Assembly (NCBI GenBank): GCA_021777135.1
Contig: JAJYDX010000001.1
Coordinates: 524,947-588,946, forward strand
DNA from: a bacterium
GTDB lineage: Bacteria > SZUA-79 > Acidulodesulfobacterales > Acidulodesulfobacteraceae
DNA: 64,000 nt
Direction: 5' to 3'
In this document: positions 1-7,061 of the stretch, one piece after another
Layout of the letters: each line of letters opens with the position of its first letter
How positions within the stretch are numbered: position 1 is the stretch's first letter
Notes under the pieces: generated by a model
Databases searched by the model: none
Told to the model about the DNA's origin: nothing
The model's input: only the letters and a program-made list of their open reading frames with translations
Made by a program: the position numbers and the translations under genes

Positions 1-581
1 AAAACCATAATAGTAGCAATGATTAATGATATTAGTAAAGCAAGGTCTAATATGTAGGAAAATTTTGAACTGAATTTAATTATTTTTGTTTCAAATTTTG
101 TAGCCGCGATATAAAACTTGCCTTCGTTTATATAAGAACTGATTATGATATCAAGATTGATATCTATAATTTTATTAACGGATGCAATTAGTTCATCTCT
201 CTTGTCAGAACTTGAAAAATTCTTAATAATTATGCTGTGTATAAAATTCCTTATATAATTCATAGTCGCGCTTACATAGTGAGAAGGTAATTTTATTTCC
301 GCGTGAACTTCTCCTATCCTCTTTAATTTTCGCAAATATTCGTTATTATAAACTCCGGAAAAAAGCCCCATAAACCAAAATTTTAATTTTTCCTGATGCC
401 TGTTTCTAATTTCTTCGTTAGGCAAAAATTTGCTAAAATCTTCAAAATTAGAAATAAATGAATAAGTGCCGGAAATAAAATCGTTTGCGTTTAAACCCAT
501 TAATTCGTTTAACTGCATTAAGTTTGAAACGTCGTTATCCGTAAATGAATAAATTAGCTTTATTTTATCTAGAGTTTCCAT
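1..581 (-). CDS. Globin-coupled sensor protein, N-terminal part (cut by window edge)
   Basis: This gene is not in the ORF track because it runs off the left edge. I translated it by hand: 193 codons without a stop, starting at an ATG read from 581 down. Residues about 5-160 look like a protoglobin sensor domain, with the segment RIGEVHAEIKLPSHYV matching the F-helix region of globin-coupled sensors and His93 as the likely proximal heme ligand. Around residues 178-193 the chain turns strongly hydrophobic (LDLALLISLIIATIMV), which suggests a membrane helix after the globin. The output domain lies outside the window and is unknown; in this family it is usually a methyl-accepting, GGDEF or HD-GYP domain. 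It is transcribed divergently from the sulfide:quinone oxidoreductase gene. The heme-globin assignment rests on pattern only. Confidence 0.75.
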   Translation of the reverse strand, partial: METLDKIKLIYSFTDNDVSNLMQLNELMGLNANDFISGTYSFISNFEDFSKFLPNEEIRNRHQEKLKFWFMGLFSGVYNNEYLRKLKRIGEVHAEIKLPSHYVSATMNYIRNFIHSIIIKNFSSSDKRDELIASVNKIIDINLDIIISSYINEGKFYIAATKFETKIIKFSSKFSYILDLALLISLIIATIMV

Positions 582-613
582 ATTTTAAATTATACATTAA
601 AATTATTATGCCG

Positions 614-637
614 GCAATTTATAAATTTATAAATTGC
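614..637. promoter_or_regulatory. Perfect 24-bp palindrome in divergent intergenic region, candidate operator
   Basis: GCAATTTATAAATTTATAAATTGC equals its own reverse complement over all 24 bases. It lies between the divergent globin-sensor and sulfide:quinone oxidoreductase genes, 12 bases before the -35 box of a candidate promoter for the latter. This is a natural position for a dimeric regulator. It is AT-rich, so a chance palindrome is possible, but the GC ends make 24 perfect bases notable. The regulator is unknown. Confidence 0.45.
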
Positions 638-649
638 ATTAAAATTTCT

Positions 650-677
650 TTGAGATTAACCATCAATATGCTATAAT
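650..677 (+). promoter_or_regulatory. Candidate sigma-70 promoter upstream of sqr
   Basis: TTGAGA (650-655) and TATAAT (672-677) are separated by 16 bases. The resulting leader would be about 140 bases before the start at 824. A second TATAAT at 784-789 lies nearer to the gene but has no recognisable -35 box, so either could be used. Confidence 0.45.
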
Positions 678-823
678 ACGTATATATTAATATCACAATA
701 TATTATTAAATTTTAATAAATATAAAAATACAATAAAATAAAAAAAAGGAAAAATAATTTAGTTATATATTATATATGTATCTTATAATATTAAATTAAA
801 AGTTAAACTGTCTGGGGGATTAA

Positions 824-2263
824 ATGGCAAGCATAGTGGTTCTAGGAACGGGTTTTGCGGGAAATACTGCAGCATTAAATTTAAAGAAAGAGCTGGGATA
901 TAAACATGACGTTATTGTTATATCGCCCCGCAAAAATTTTTGCTATGTTCCTTCACTTGTATGGGTCGGCGTAGGTTCTATGAAACCGGAACAGACGATT
1001 TTCGATCTTGAGCCAGTTTACAAAAGACACGGAATTATATTTAAGGAAGGGGCGGCTGAGGAGATTCATCCTGATAGTATCGACCAATACGTCGTCGTGA
1101 AATATTCAAACGGAAAAACCGAGCAGGTTAAATATGACTATTTAATAAATGCTACAGGCCCTAAGCTTAATTATGCTGCGACGCCAGGACTTGGACCTGA
1201 TGCCGGTTATTCCGATTCTATATGTACTTTGCCTCATGCCATAAAAACGCGCGATAATTATTTAAAAGCCGTAGAAAACATGAAACACGGAAAAAGGCAA
1301 AAGTTTGTAGTAGGTACAGGACACGGAACTGCTACTTGCCAAGGAGCCGCATTTGAATTTATACATAATTTAGAATTTGACCTGAACAGGCGCGGAGTGC
1401 GCAGCTATGCAGATATAATATGGGTATCAAATGAGCCGGCTCTCGGAGATTTTGGGGTAGGAGGAGTAGTTGTAAAAAAGAACGGAAACTTGGTTTCAGG
1501 TAAGCTTTTTGCTGAATCTACTTTTTTAGAAAAAGGCATAAAATGGGTGGAAAGGGCGCACGTGCGCAAGGTTGAAGAAGGTTCATTGGATTATATAAAC
1601 ATAGAAGGAGAAGAAAATAAGCTGGATTTTGACTTTGCCATGCTTATACCGCCATTTGCCGGTATTCCAATAGCTTATATAGATAAAGACGGAAATGACA
1701 TTAAAAGTCAAATGTGCGTTCCGAGCGGGTTTATGAAAGTCGATGCCGATTATGATTCTGCCGCAAAACCATTCGAAGAATGGAAAAATTCAGATTGGCC
1801 TAAAAAATATAATAATTCTGTTTATAAAAATATATTTGCAGCCGGTATCGCTTTTGCCCCGCCGCACCCAATAAGCAAGCCCTTTAAAACTCCTGATGGA
1901 ACGCTTATAGTTCCTAGTCCGCCAAGGACAGGCATGGCATCTGGAATAATAGGACATACCGTTGCGCTTTCTATTATAGATATGGTAAAAAATGGTTTAG
2001 AGGAACCAACGCAGCATGCATCTATGACTGAATTTGGAGCAATATGCATAACTTCAATGGGCAAATCCATGACGCGGGGTTCTGCTGCACTGCTGACTAT
2101 GGATCCCGTCGTTCCAAACTATGAAAAATATAAATTCGGCAGAAATCTAAATTATACTTTTGGAGATATAGGTCTTGCCGGACACTGGGTTAAATATATG
2201 CTTCACTATTTATTTATGTGGAAGATGAAGGGAAAATTTTTATGGCAGTTTATTCCTGATTAA
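824..2263 (+). CDS. sqr: Sulfide:quinone oxidoreductase (flavoprotein)
   Basis: Oxidises sulfide and passes electrons to membrane quinone through FAD and redox-active cysteines. The 479-residue protein opens with the dinucleotide-binding motif GTGFAG (8-13) and has the second pyridine-disulfide-oxidoreductase signature around 103-113 (YDYLINATGP). Family-type cysteines are visible at Cys134 (SICTLPHA) and Cys172 (TATCQGAAFEF); Cys40, Cys298 and Cys408 are further candidates, Cys408 lying where the third redox cysteine is expected. The length and the TCQGAAFEF block resemble the type III subgroup, but the subtype is an inference. There is no signal peptide; the C-terminal aromatic and basic tail (about 440-479) could bind the membrane. 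A GGGGGA-like ribosome site precedes the ATG. A small ORF follows on the same strand. Confidence 0.9.
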   Translation: MASIVVLGTGFAGNTAALNLKKELGYKHDVIVISPRKNFCYVPSLVWVGVGSMKPEQTIFDLEPVYKRHGIIFKEGAAEEIHPDSIDQYVVVKYSNGKTEQVKYDYLINATGPKLNYAATPGLGPDAGYSDSICTLPHAIKTRDNYLKAVENMKHGKRQKFVVGTGHGTATCQGAAFEFIHNLEFDLNRRGVRSYADIIWVSNEPALGDFGVGGVVVKKNGNLVSGKLFAESTFLEKGIKWVERAHVRKVEEGSLDYINIEGEENKLDFDFAMLIPPFAGIPIAYIDKDGNDIKSQMCVPSGFMKVDADYDSAAKPFEEWKNSDWPKKYNNSVYKNIFAAGIAFAPPHPISKPFKTPDGTLIVPSPPRTGMASGIIGHTVALSIIDMVKNGLEEPTQHASMTEFGAICITSMGKSMTRGSAALLTMDPVVPNYEKYKFGRNLNYTFGDIGLAGHWVKYMLHYLFMWKMKGKFLWQFIPD

Positions 2264-2335
2264 AATAATATATTATAGTATTTTTATTGTTTAAAATACA
2301 GAAAACAATAACGGGGAGGGAGTAAATAAAATATT

Positions 2336-2530
2336 ATGGAAGATAAAAACATAAAAGACTTAACAGAATACGTTCCTTATTCTAAAGAAGCCAGGTCGTT
2401 TATGGCGCCTACTAAATATACGGTATTTATAAGAACGTTTATTCCATGGCAGTTATTTAAGTTTGCATATTACAATCTGAAGATGTTGAAAGTTTTATCT
2501 AAGGGACACGGCAGGTTTCTTGATGATTAA
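2336..2530 (+). CDS. Small protein of unknown function following sqr
   Basis: This 64-residue protein is not one I recognise. It lies 72 bases after sqr on the same strand and ahead of a shared hairpin terminator, so it is probably in the same transcript. A strong GGGAGGGAG ribosome site sits 13 bases before the ATG; an in-frame stop just upstream limits alternatives. The middle section (about 32-52, FIPWQLFKFAYYNLKML) is aromatic and hydrophobic with interspersed lysines, more like an amphipathic membrane-surface helix than a full transmembrane segment. A role as an accessory or membrane-docking peptide of the oxidoreductase is only a guess from position. Confidence 0.7.
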   Translation: MEDKNIKDLTEYVPYSKEARSFMAPTKYTVFIRTFIPWQLFKFAYYNLKMLKVLSKGHGRFLDD

Positions 2531-2560
2531 TGTTTTTTTAAAATAGCTGCAAATAAATAC

Positions 2561-2606
2561 GAAAGGCACCCGCTTTGCAAATAAAATTGGATGCCTTTCT
2601 TTTATT
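2561..2606. terminator. Hairpin terminator between convergent sqr operon and sod
   Basis: GAAAGGCA (2561-2568) pairs with TGCCTTTC (2592-2599), followed by TTTTATT on the plus strand. The loop of 23 bases is long. It lies just after the small ORF and just before the end of the oppositely oriented sod gene, so it may stop transcription mainly from the plus strand. Confidence 0.6.
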
Positions 2607-2621
2607 GGGCAGGATTAGCTG

Positions 2622-3203
2622 TTAAGAGCCATAATTATCGGATGCGAATTTCCAATTTACAAGGTTCCAAAAATGTTCTATATAGCTAGGTCTGGCATTG
2701 CGATAATCGATATAATAGGCATGTTCCCATACATCGCAGGTAAGAATAGCGGTTTTGCCAGACGTCATAGGCGTGCCGGCATTGTTTGTCGCCATTAACT
2801 CTATCGAACCGTCTTGATTTTTCACAAGCCACGCCCAACCGGACCCAAATAGAGTAGCAGCTGTCTGGCTGAATTGTTTTTTAAAATCTTCAAAAGTACC
2901 AAACTTAGATTCAATTGCTTTTCCGAGGTTTCCTCCGGGATACCCTTCGCTTTTAGGAGACAGGCAATTCCAATAAAAAGTATGATTCCATACCTGCGCA
3001 GCGTTATTAAAAATACCTCCAGACGATTTTTTAACAATGTCTTCCAATGCCTGGTCCTGAAATTCCGTACCTTTAATAAGATTATTTAGATTATTTACGT
3101 ATGCATTATGGTGTTTTCCATAATGATACTCAAGCGTCTCCTTAGAAATATGCGGTTGCAGCGCATCCATAGCATAAGGCAATTCGGGTAATTTGTGTTC
3201 CAT
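2622..3203 (-). CDS. sodB: Superoxide dismutase, iron type
   Basis: Converts superoxide to oxygen and hydrogen peroxide in the cytoplasm. The 193-residue length is usual for bacterial Fe/Mn enzymes. The four metal ligands are visible: His27 in HYGKHH, His74 in WNHTFYW, and Asp157 and His161 in [13 protein letters not shown]. Gln70 in AAQVWNH occupies the position typical of iron enzymes, in contrast to the later glutamine of manganese enzymes. No signal peptide is present. An AAGGAG ribosome site and an extended -10 promoter lie upstream. The gene stands alone, convergent with sqr. Its presence implies exposure to oxygen. Confidence 0.96.
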   Translation of the reverse strand: MEHKLPELPYAMDALQPHISKETLEYHYGKHHNAYVNNLNNLIKGTEFQDQALEDIVKKSSGGIFNNAAQVWNHTFYWNCLSPKSEGYPGGNLGKAIESKFGTFEDFKKQFSQTAATLFGSGWAWLVKNQDGSIELMATNNAGTPMTSGKTAILTCDVWEHAYYIDYRNARPSYIEHFWNLVNWKFASDNYGS

Positions 3204-3245
3204 TTAATACTCCTTATATTAAAAGTTATACTTGTTTTATTAATA

Positions 3246-3254
3246 ATTATATCA
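3246..3254 (-). promoter_or_regulatory. Extended -10 promoter for sod
   Basis: On the minus strand the sequence reads TGATATAAT, a TGn extension joined to a perfect TATAAT. No good -35 box is seen at the usual spacing, which is common for extended -10 promoters. Predicted transcription would begin about 35 bases before the sod start codon. Confidence 0.5.
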
Positions 3255-3376
3255 CAACTTTTTTTATAAAAAGTAAACATCGGAAATATTTATCAATGGC
3301 TTTTAAAACGTAAATTATTAATAAGCGCTACTAATTGCGCAATAACAACAACAGCTAAAAATATAATGAGGATAAG

Positions 3377-3451
3377 ATGAAGCTGATTAATAAGGTATAT
3401 TTTGTATTGTCGGACCCGCAAAAAAGAAAAGAGTATAATTTTTTAGGATAA
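3377..3451 (+). pseudogene. Remnant of a DnaJ-type J-domain
   Basis: A short open frame of 24 codons reads MKLINKVYFVLSDPQKRKEY and ends NFLG, then a stop. This closely resembles the third helix and following segment of a J-domain, where the usual form is INEAYEVLSDPEKRKEYD. The in-frame codons just upstream (YNED before the ATG) continue the resemblance for a few residues, then a stop appears. The HPD motif and the rest of the chaperone are missing. I read this as a decayed fragment of a J-protein gene rather than a functional peptide; no other part of it is seen nearby. Confidence 0.5.
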
Positions 3452-3488
3452 ACCACATTTGTGAAAGCTTAAATGGCTTGTTTTTGAG

Positions 3489-3564
3489 TGGTGAGCCGCG
3501 CGGGAGTCGAACCCACGACCACCTGATTAAAAGTCAGGTGCTCTACCTGCTGAGCTAGCGGCTC
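3489..3564 (-). tRNA. tRNA-Lys (anticodon TTT)
   Basis: The minus strand folds as a complete 76-base tRNA: acceptor stem GAGCCGC/GCGGCTC, D arm with AGCTCAGCAGGTAGAGC, anticodon loop CTTTTAA on a CCTGA/TCAGG stem, TTCGACT T-loop on a GTGGG/CCCGC stem, discriminator A and an encoded CCA end. The anticodon TTT reads lysine codons. It is a single tRNA, not part of a cluster. Confidence 0.97.
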
Positions 3565-3591
3565 TTATATAATTGTAAACTTTTTATTGAC

Positions 3592-3606
3592 TTACTTAAT
3601 AAGTAA
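3592..3606. repeat. Short perfect inverted repeat between tRNA-Lys and small ORF
   Basis: TTACTTA-A-TAAGTAA is a perfect 7-base inverted repeat with a one-base centre. The one-base centre makes an RNA hairpin unlikely; a protein site or chance in AT-rich DNA are both possible. Confidence 0.25.
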
Positions 3607-3609
3607 TAA

Positions 3610-3759
3610 TTATAAAGATAAAGGAAGAATTTTAGTTAAATCTGGAAAATTATAATTAAGACCCGTAGCTGAGTATATGCTGAGTCCAACTATTACTATA
3701 ACGCTGATAACCATAACTATCCACATTACTTTAGTAAAATGCTTGTTATTGTCTTCCAT
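3610..3759 (-). CDS. 49-residue single-span membrane peptide, unknown function
   Basis: This ORF is too short for the track. It starts at an ATG read from 3759 with an AAGGAG ribosome site seven bases before it, and encodes 49 residues beginning MEDNNKHFTK. Residues about 11-30 (VMWIVMVISVIVIVGLSIYS) form one clear transmembrane helix, with a charged N-terminus and a short polar tail. Such peptides are often subunits or stabilisers of membrane oxidases or transporters, but I cannot assign it. It lies upstream of tRNA-Lys on the same strand. The strong ribosome site and membrane-helix composition are the evidence that it is real. Confidence 0.6.
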   Translation of the reverse strand: MEDNNKHFTKVMWIVMVISVIVIVGLSIYSATGLNYNFPDLTKILPLSL

Positions 3760-3934
3760 ATAATTTCTCCTTATTTATAGAGTTAAGTTATATTTTAAAC
3801 TTCAATATTTTAACAAAGAAATATTAAAAATGCAAGACATAAATTGCAACTTGTAAAAAGATTCTTTTTTGAACTTTTGCCTTATATTAGAAAATTAATT
3901 TTTTTTATCAGCAATTTTAGGATGCTTGATTCAA

Positions 3935-3963
3935 TTGACAATGTAAAGCCTAAATTATATAAT
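3935..3963 (+). promoter_or_regulatory. Consensus sigma-70 promoter for the thiE operon
   Basis: TTGACA (3935-3940) and TATAAT (3958-3963) are both perfect and are separated by exactly 17 bases. The start codon of thiE is 38 bases downstream of the -10 box, which leaves no room for a thiamine pyrophosphate riboswitch. Confidence 0.8.
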
Positions 3964-4001
3964 ATTTATATTGTTTTACGTTAATGAAGTAAATAAAATA
4001 T

Positions 4002-4613
4002 ATGTTTAATATATATTTAATTGGGGATAAGAATTTTTTTAAAGACGAAGATAGTTATCTAGAGGCATTAGACGTATGTTTTTACAACGGCGTTGAAGCA
4101 TTTCAATTAAGGCAGAAAGATATAAGTATTAACGATTTTATCAAATTAGGCAAAAAAATTAAACTGTTGTTAAAAAAATATAATGGAGTAAAATTTTTTG
4201 TTAACGACAGGATAGATGCGGCACTGGCGCTTGAAGCCGACGGCGTGCATTTAAATGTCAATAGTACTCCGGTTAAGGAAGTTAAGGGAAAGATTAAAAA
4301 TCTCAAAATATTTTATTCTTCCCATTCTATAGAAGAAGCCATAAAAGCGGAAAAAGATGGTGCCGATTTTATCACTTTCAGTCCTGTTTATAAGACAAAA
4401 AACCAAGAATTTCAACAAGGGGCAGATATGCTTGGAAGAGCCGTTCATTCCGTTAATATACCCGTTTTTGCCTTAGGAGGCATCAACGAGAGTAATATAC
4501 TAGAAATTAAGAAAGCCGGAGCGGAGTATATCGCAGTTCAGTCCGGCATATTAAAAAAAACTGATATAGGCGAAGCAGTTAAAGAAATATTTCGGATTCT
4601 CCATTCAAATTAA
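4002..4613 (+). CDS. thiE: Thiamine-phosphate synthase
   Basis: Joins the hydroxymethylpyrimidine and thiazole halves to make thiamine phosphate. The 203-residue TIM-barrel carries the family blocks QLRQKD (35-40), VNDRIDAALALEADGVHL (67-84), SPVYKT (127-132) and ALGGIN (157-162). The SSHSIEEA segment is also seen in the thiazole tautomerase TenI, a close relative, so TenI cannot be fully excluded; the neighbouring thiC and the lack of another thiE in view favour ThiE. It is the first gene after a perfect promoter. No ribosome site stronger than a weak GAAG is present. Confidence 0.85.
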   Translation: MFNIYLIGDKNFFKDEDSYLEALDVCFYNGVEAFQLRQKDISINDFIKLGKKIKLLLKKYNGVKFFVNDRIDAALALEADGVHLNVNSTPVKEVKGKIKNLKIFYSSHSIEEAIKAEKDGADFITFSPVYKTKNQEFQQGADMLGRAVHSVNIPVFALGGINESNILEIKKAGAEYIAVQSGILKKTDIGEAVKEIFRILHSN

Positions 4614-4694
4614 TTTTTTCGACGAATTATTATATTAGGCAATATAACAGCAACAATAAGAACTAAACATTTTAATTAAATAGGAAACTATATA

Positions 4695-5993
4695 ATGGAA
4701 TACTTAAATCAGATAGAAGCCGCAAGAAAAAATATAATCACCGAAGAAATGAAAATTTGTGCCGAGGCAGAAAGCGTTTCCCCTGAAATGATATGCCACG
4801 ATATAATGAACGGCTGGACGGTTATAACCAAGAACCGTTTAAGGGATATAAGTCCGCTCGCAGTCGGTAAAGGTTTAAAGACTAAGATTAATGCTAATAT
4901 TGGCTCTTCCGGCGACAACCACAGTATTAAAGAAGAATTAGAAAAGTTATTTACCGCCGTAAAAAGCGGAGCGGACGCTGTAATGGACCTTTCTACAGGC
5001 GGTAATATTATTGAATTTAGGCGAGATATTCTTAAAAATTCTACAGTTCCTGTCGGGACAGTTCCGCTTTACGAAGCGTTTCAACCTGCTGTTGAAAGCG
5101 GCGGTATTAATGATTCAAGTTTTATAGATAAATTTGACCCTGAATATCTTTTTGAAGTCATAGAAAGACAGTGCGAAGAAGGAGTAGATTTTATTACCGT
5201 TCACTGTGGATTGACTTTAGATGCCATAAAAACGATGAATTTACAGACCAGAGTTATGGGAATAGTTTCACGGGGCGGATCCTTGATTGCCTCATGGATG
5301 TTAAGGAAAAATAAAGAAAATCCTTTATATGAAGATTTTGGCAGGCTCTTGAAAATAGCAAAGAAAAACGACGTAGTTTTAAGCCTTGGCGACGGGTTAA
5401 GACCTGGTTGCCTTAATGATGCTACCGATAGAGCGCAGGTTACTGAACTTGTTACGCTTGGCGAATTGCAGAAAAAAGCTCTCGAAGAAGGAGTGCAAGT
5501 TATGATAGAAGGTCCCGGACACGTTCCGCTAAATCAGGTTGAAGCAAATATTAAATTGGAAAAAAGTCTCTGCAACGGCGCGCCTTTTTATGTGCTTGGT
5601 CCTTTGGTTACCGATATAGCGCCTGGCTATGACCATATAACAAGCGCTATAGGCGGTGCAATAGCAGCTGGAGCCGGAGCAGATTTTCTCTGTTACGTCA
5701 CCCCTGCGGAGCACTTAAGACTTCCCTCTGTAGCGGATGTTAAAGACGGCGTTATAGCTTCAAAGATTGCTGCCCACGCAGGAGATATAGCAAAAGGCAT
5801 AAAAGGATCGTTAGATATAGATTTAGAAATGAGCAGAAACCGGCGCGCTATGAACTGGGAGAAGCAGTATGAATGTGCGTTAGATCCTGAAAAAGCAAAA
5901 GAAATGAGAGCTTCTCTTCCGTTAAAAGACGATAAGGTCTGCTCTATGTGCTCTTCTTATTGTTCAATTAAATTGAACGCTTCTTTTAAATAA
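4695..5993 (+). CDS. thiC: Phosphomethylpyrimidine synthase (radical SAM)
   Basis: Rearranges aminoimidazole ribotide into hydroxymethylpyrimidine phosphate, the pyrimidine half of thiamine. The 432-residue protein is of the short ThiC type and covers the barrel with SRGGSLIASWML, GDGLRPGC and EGPGHVPLNQ. The radical SAM cysteines are at the C-terminus: Cys416, Cys419 and Cys423 in VCSMCSSYCSIK, giving CX2CX3C, one residue shorter than the CX2CX4C of the classical long enzyme. A paralogue, BzaF, makes 5-hydroxybenzimidazole for cobamides and looks alike; the adjacent thiE and the thiD elsewhere in the window favour thiamine. It lies 81 bases after thiE. Confidence 0.9.
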   Translation: MEYLNQIEAARKNIITEEMKICAEAESVSPEMICHDIMNGWTVITKNRLRDISPLAVGKGLKTKINANIGSSGDNHSIKEELEKLFTAVKSGADAVMDLSTGGNIIEFRRDILKNSTVPVGTVPLYEAFQPAVESGGINDSSFIDKFDPEYLFEVIERQCEEGVDFITVHCGLTLDAIKTMNLQTRVMGIVSRGGSLIASWMLRKNKENPLYEDFGRLLKIAKKNDVVLSLGDGLRPGCLNDATDRAQVTELVTLGELQKKALEEGVQVMIEGPGHVPLNQVEANIKLEKSLCNGAPFYVLGPLVTDIAPGYDHITSAIGGAIAAGAGADFLCYVTPAEHLRLPSVADVKDGVIASKIAAHAGDIAKGIKGSLDIDLEMSRNRRAMNWEKQYECALDPEKAKEMRASLPLKDDKVCSMCSSYCSIKLNASFK

Positions 5994-6015
5994 GATTAAT
6001 TTTAAATAAAAAATA

Positions 6016-6957
6016 ATGGAAGAACTTAATAAAGAAGTGCGGAATATAAGCCGTATTATTTCAGAAGTATATGAAGAGTTTAAAAATCTTCGTAAAATCG
6101 ATTATAAAGTCCATAGCGCTATAAAATATGATTTATCCGATTTAGATAGGTTCGGTTCTTTCAAATTTTTTAAAATAAATGGCGGATATCTTTTAAAGCC
6201 CGTAATTGATGAAAATGCTGATGCCAAAGAATCTGGCAGCAACGGTGCAAGCGGTTACCATTTGTCGTTATCAGATTTTATAGGAATAGACAATATAATC
6301 AAAGATGTTTTTAGGAATACCATGAAATTTGCTTCTGGAAAACCAGCCAATAACGTACTTTTATGGGGTGACAGAGGCACTGGCAAATCTTCGCTTATAA
6401 GGTCGATTGCAAAATCGTTCGGCGAGCCGCCTTATTTGAACAGGATTAAATTTATTGAAGTAGTCGAAGATACCGCCGAACTTATATATGAGCTAATAAC
6501 TGTTATCAAGGCTAAACCGTATCGTTTTATACTAATTTTCGACGATATTGCGTTTGACGCTGATTCTCCTTTTTATAAAAAACTTAAGTCTATTCTCGAC
6601 GGCGGAATTGATGAACTCCCTGAAAATATAATAGTTTATGCTACATCTAATAAACGTCATCTTACCACAGAAAAATTTTCCACGGAAAATAAGGATTCAG
6701 ATTTTATACATCCGGAGGAGGAAGCAGAAGAGGGTCTTTCATTAAGCGACAGATTTGGCTTGACTTACGGATTATATAGTTTTAATCAGGAAACATATTT
6801 AAAAATAGTGGAATTGTATTTAAAAAAATATGAAGTTAAAATATCTTCGGTAGATATGGAAGGCGTTAGAAAAAATGCTATAAATTATGCCCTTATCAAG
6901 GGATCAAGGTCCGGAAGAACTGCAAAGCAGTTTGCTATAAGCTTAATTAAAGACTGA
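6016..6957 (+). CDS. DUF815-family AAA ATPase
   Basis: A 313-residue P-loop ATPase. Walker A is GDRGTGKS (118-125), Walker B is FILIFDD (171-177), and a sensor segment YATSNKRHL (208-216) follows; this last block and the overall layout match the DUF815 family. Members are cytosolic ATPases of unknown biological role. It begins 22 bases after thiC and is probably in the same transcript, though a functional tie to thiamine is not established. No membrane segment or extra domain is visible. The N-terminal 80 residues have no recognised fold. Confidence 0.85.
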   Translation: MEELNKEVRNISRIISEVYEEFKNLRKIDYKVHSAIKYDLSDLDRFGSFKFFKINGGYLLKPVIDENADAKESGSNGASGYHLSLSDFIGIDNIIKDVFRNTMKFASGKPANNVLLWGDRGTGKSSLIRSIAKSFGEPPYLNRIKFIEVVEDTAELIYELITVIKAKPYRFILIFDDIAFDADSPFYKKLKSILDGGIDELPENIIVYATSNKRHLTTEKFSTENKDSDFIHPEEEAEEGLSLSDRFGLTYGLYSFNQETYLKIVELYLKKYEVKISSVDMEGVRKNAINYALIKGSRSGRTAKQFAISLIKD

Positions 6958-7061
6958 AAAATAATTTTTACAAAAAAATTTTAAAAATTATATAATTTTT
7001 AAAATGTGACGATATATTAATAATTTAAATTAACATTAATTAAAAATAAAAAAACAAAAAA

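Noticed and set aside
3964-4001. Possible thiamine pyrophosphate riboswitch ahead of thiE-thiC
   Set aside because: Only 38 bases separate the perfect promoter from the ATG, no CTGAGA-type core is visible, and the thiE-thiC gap also lacks it.
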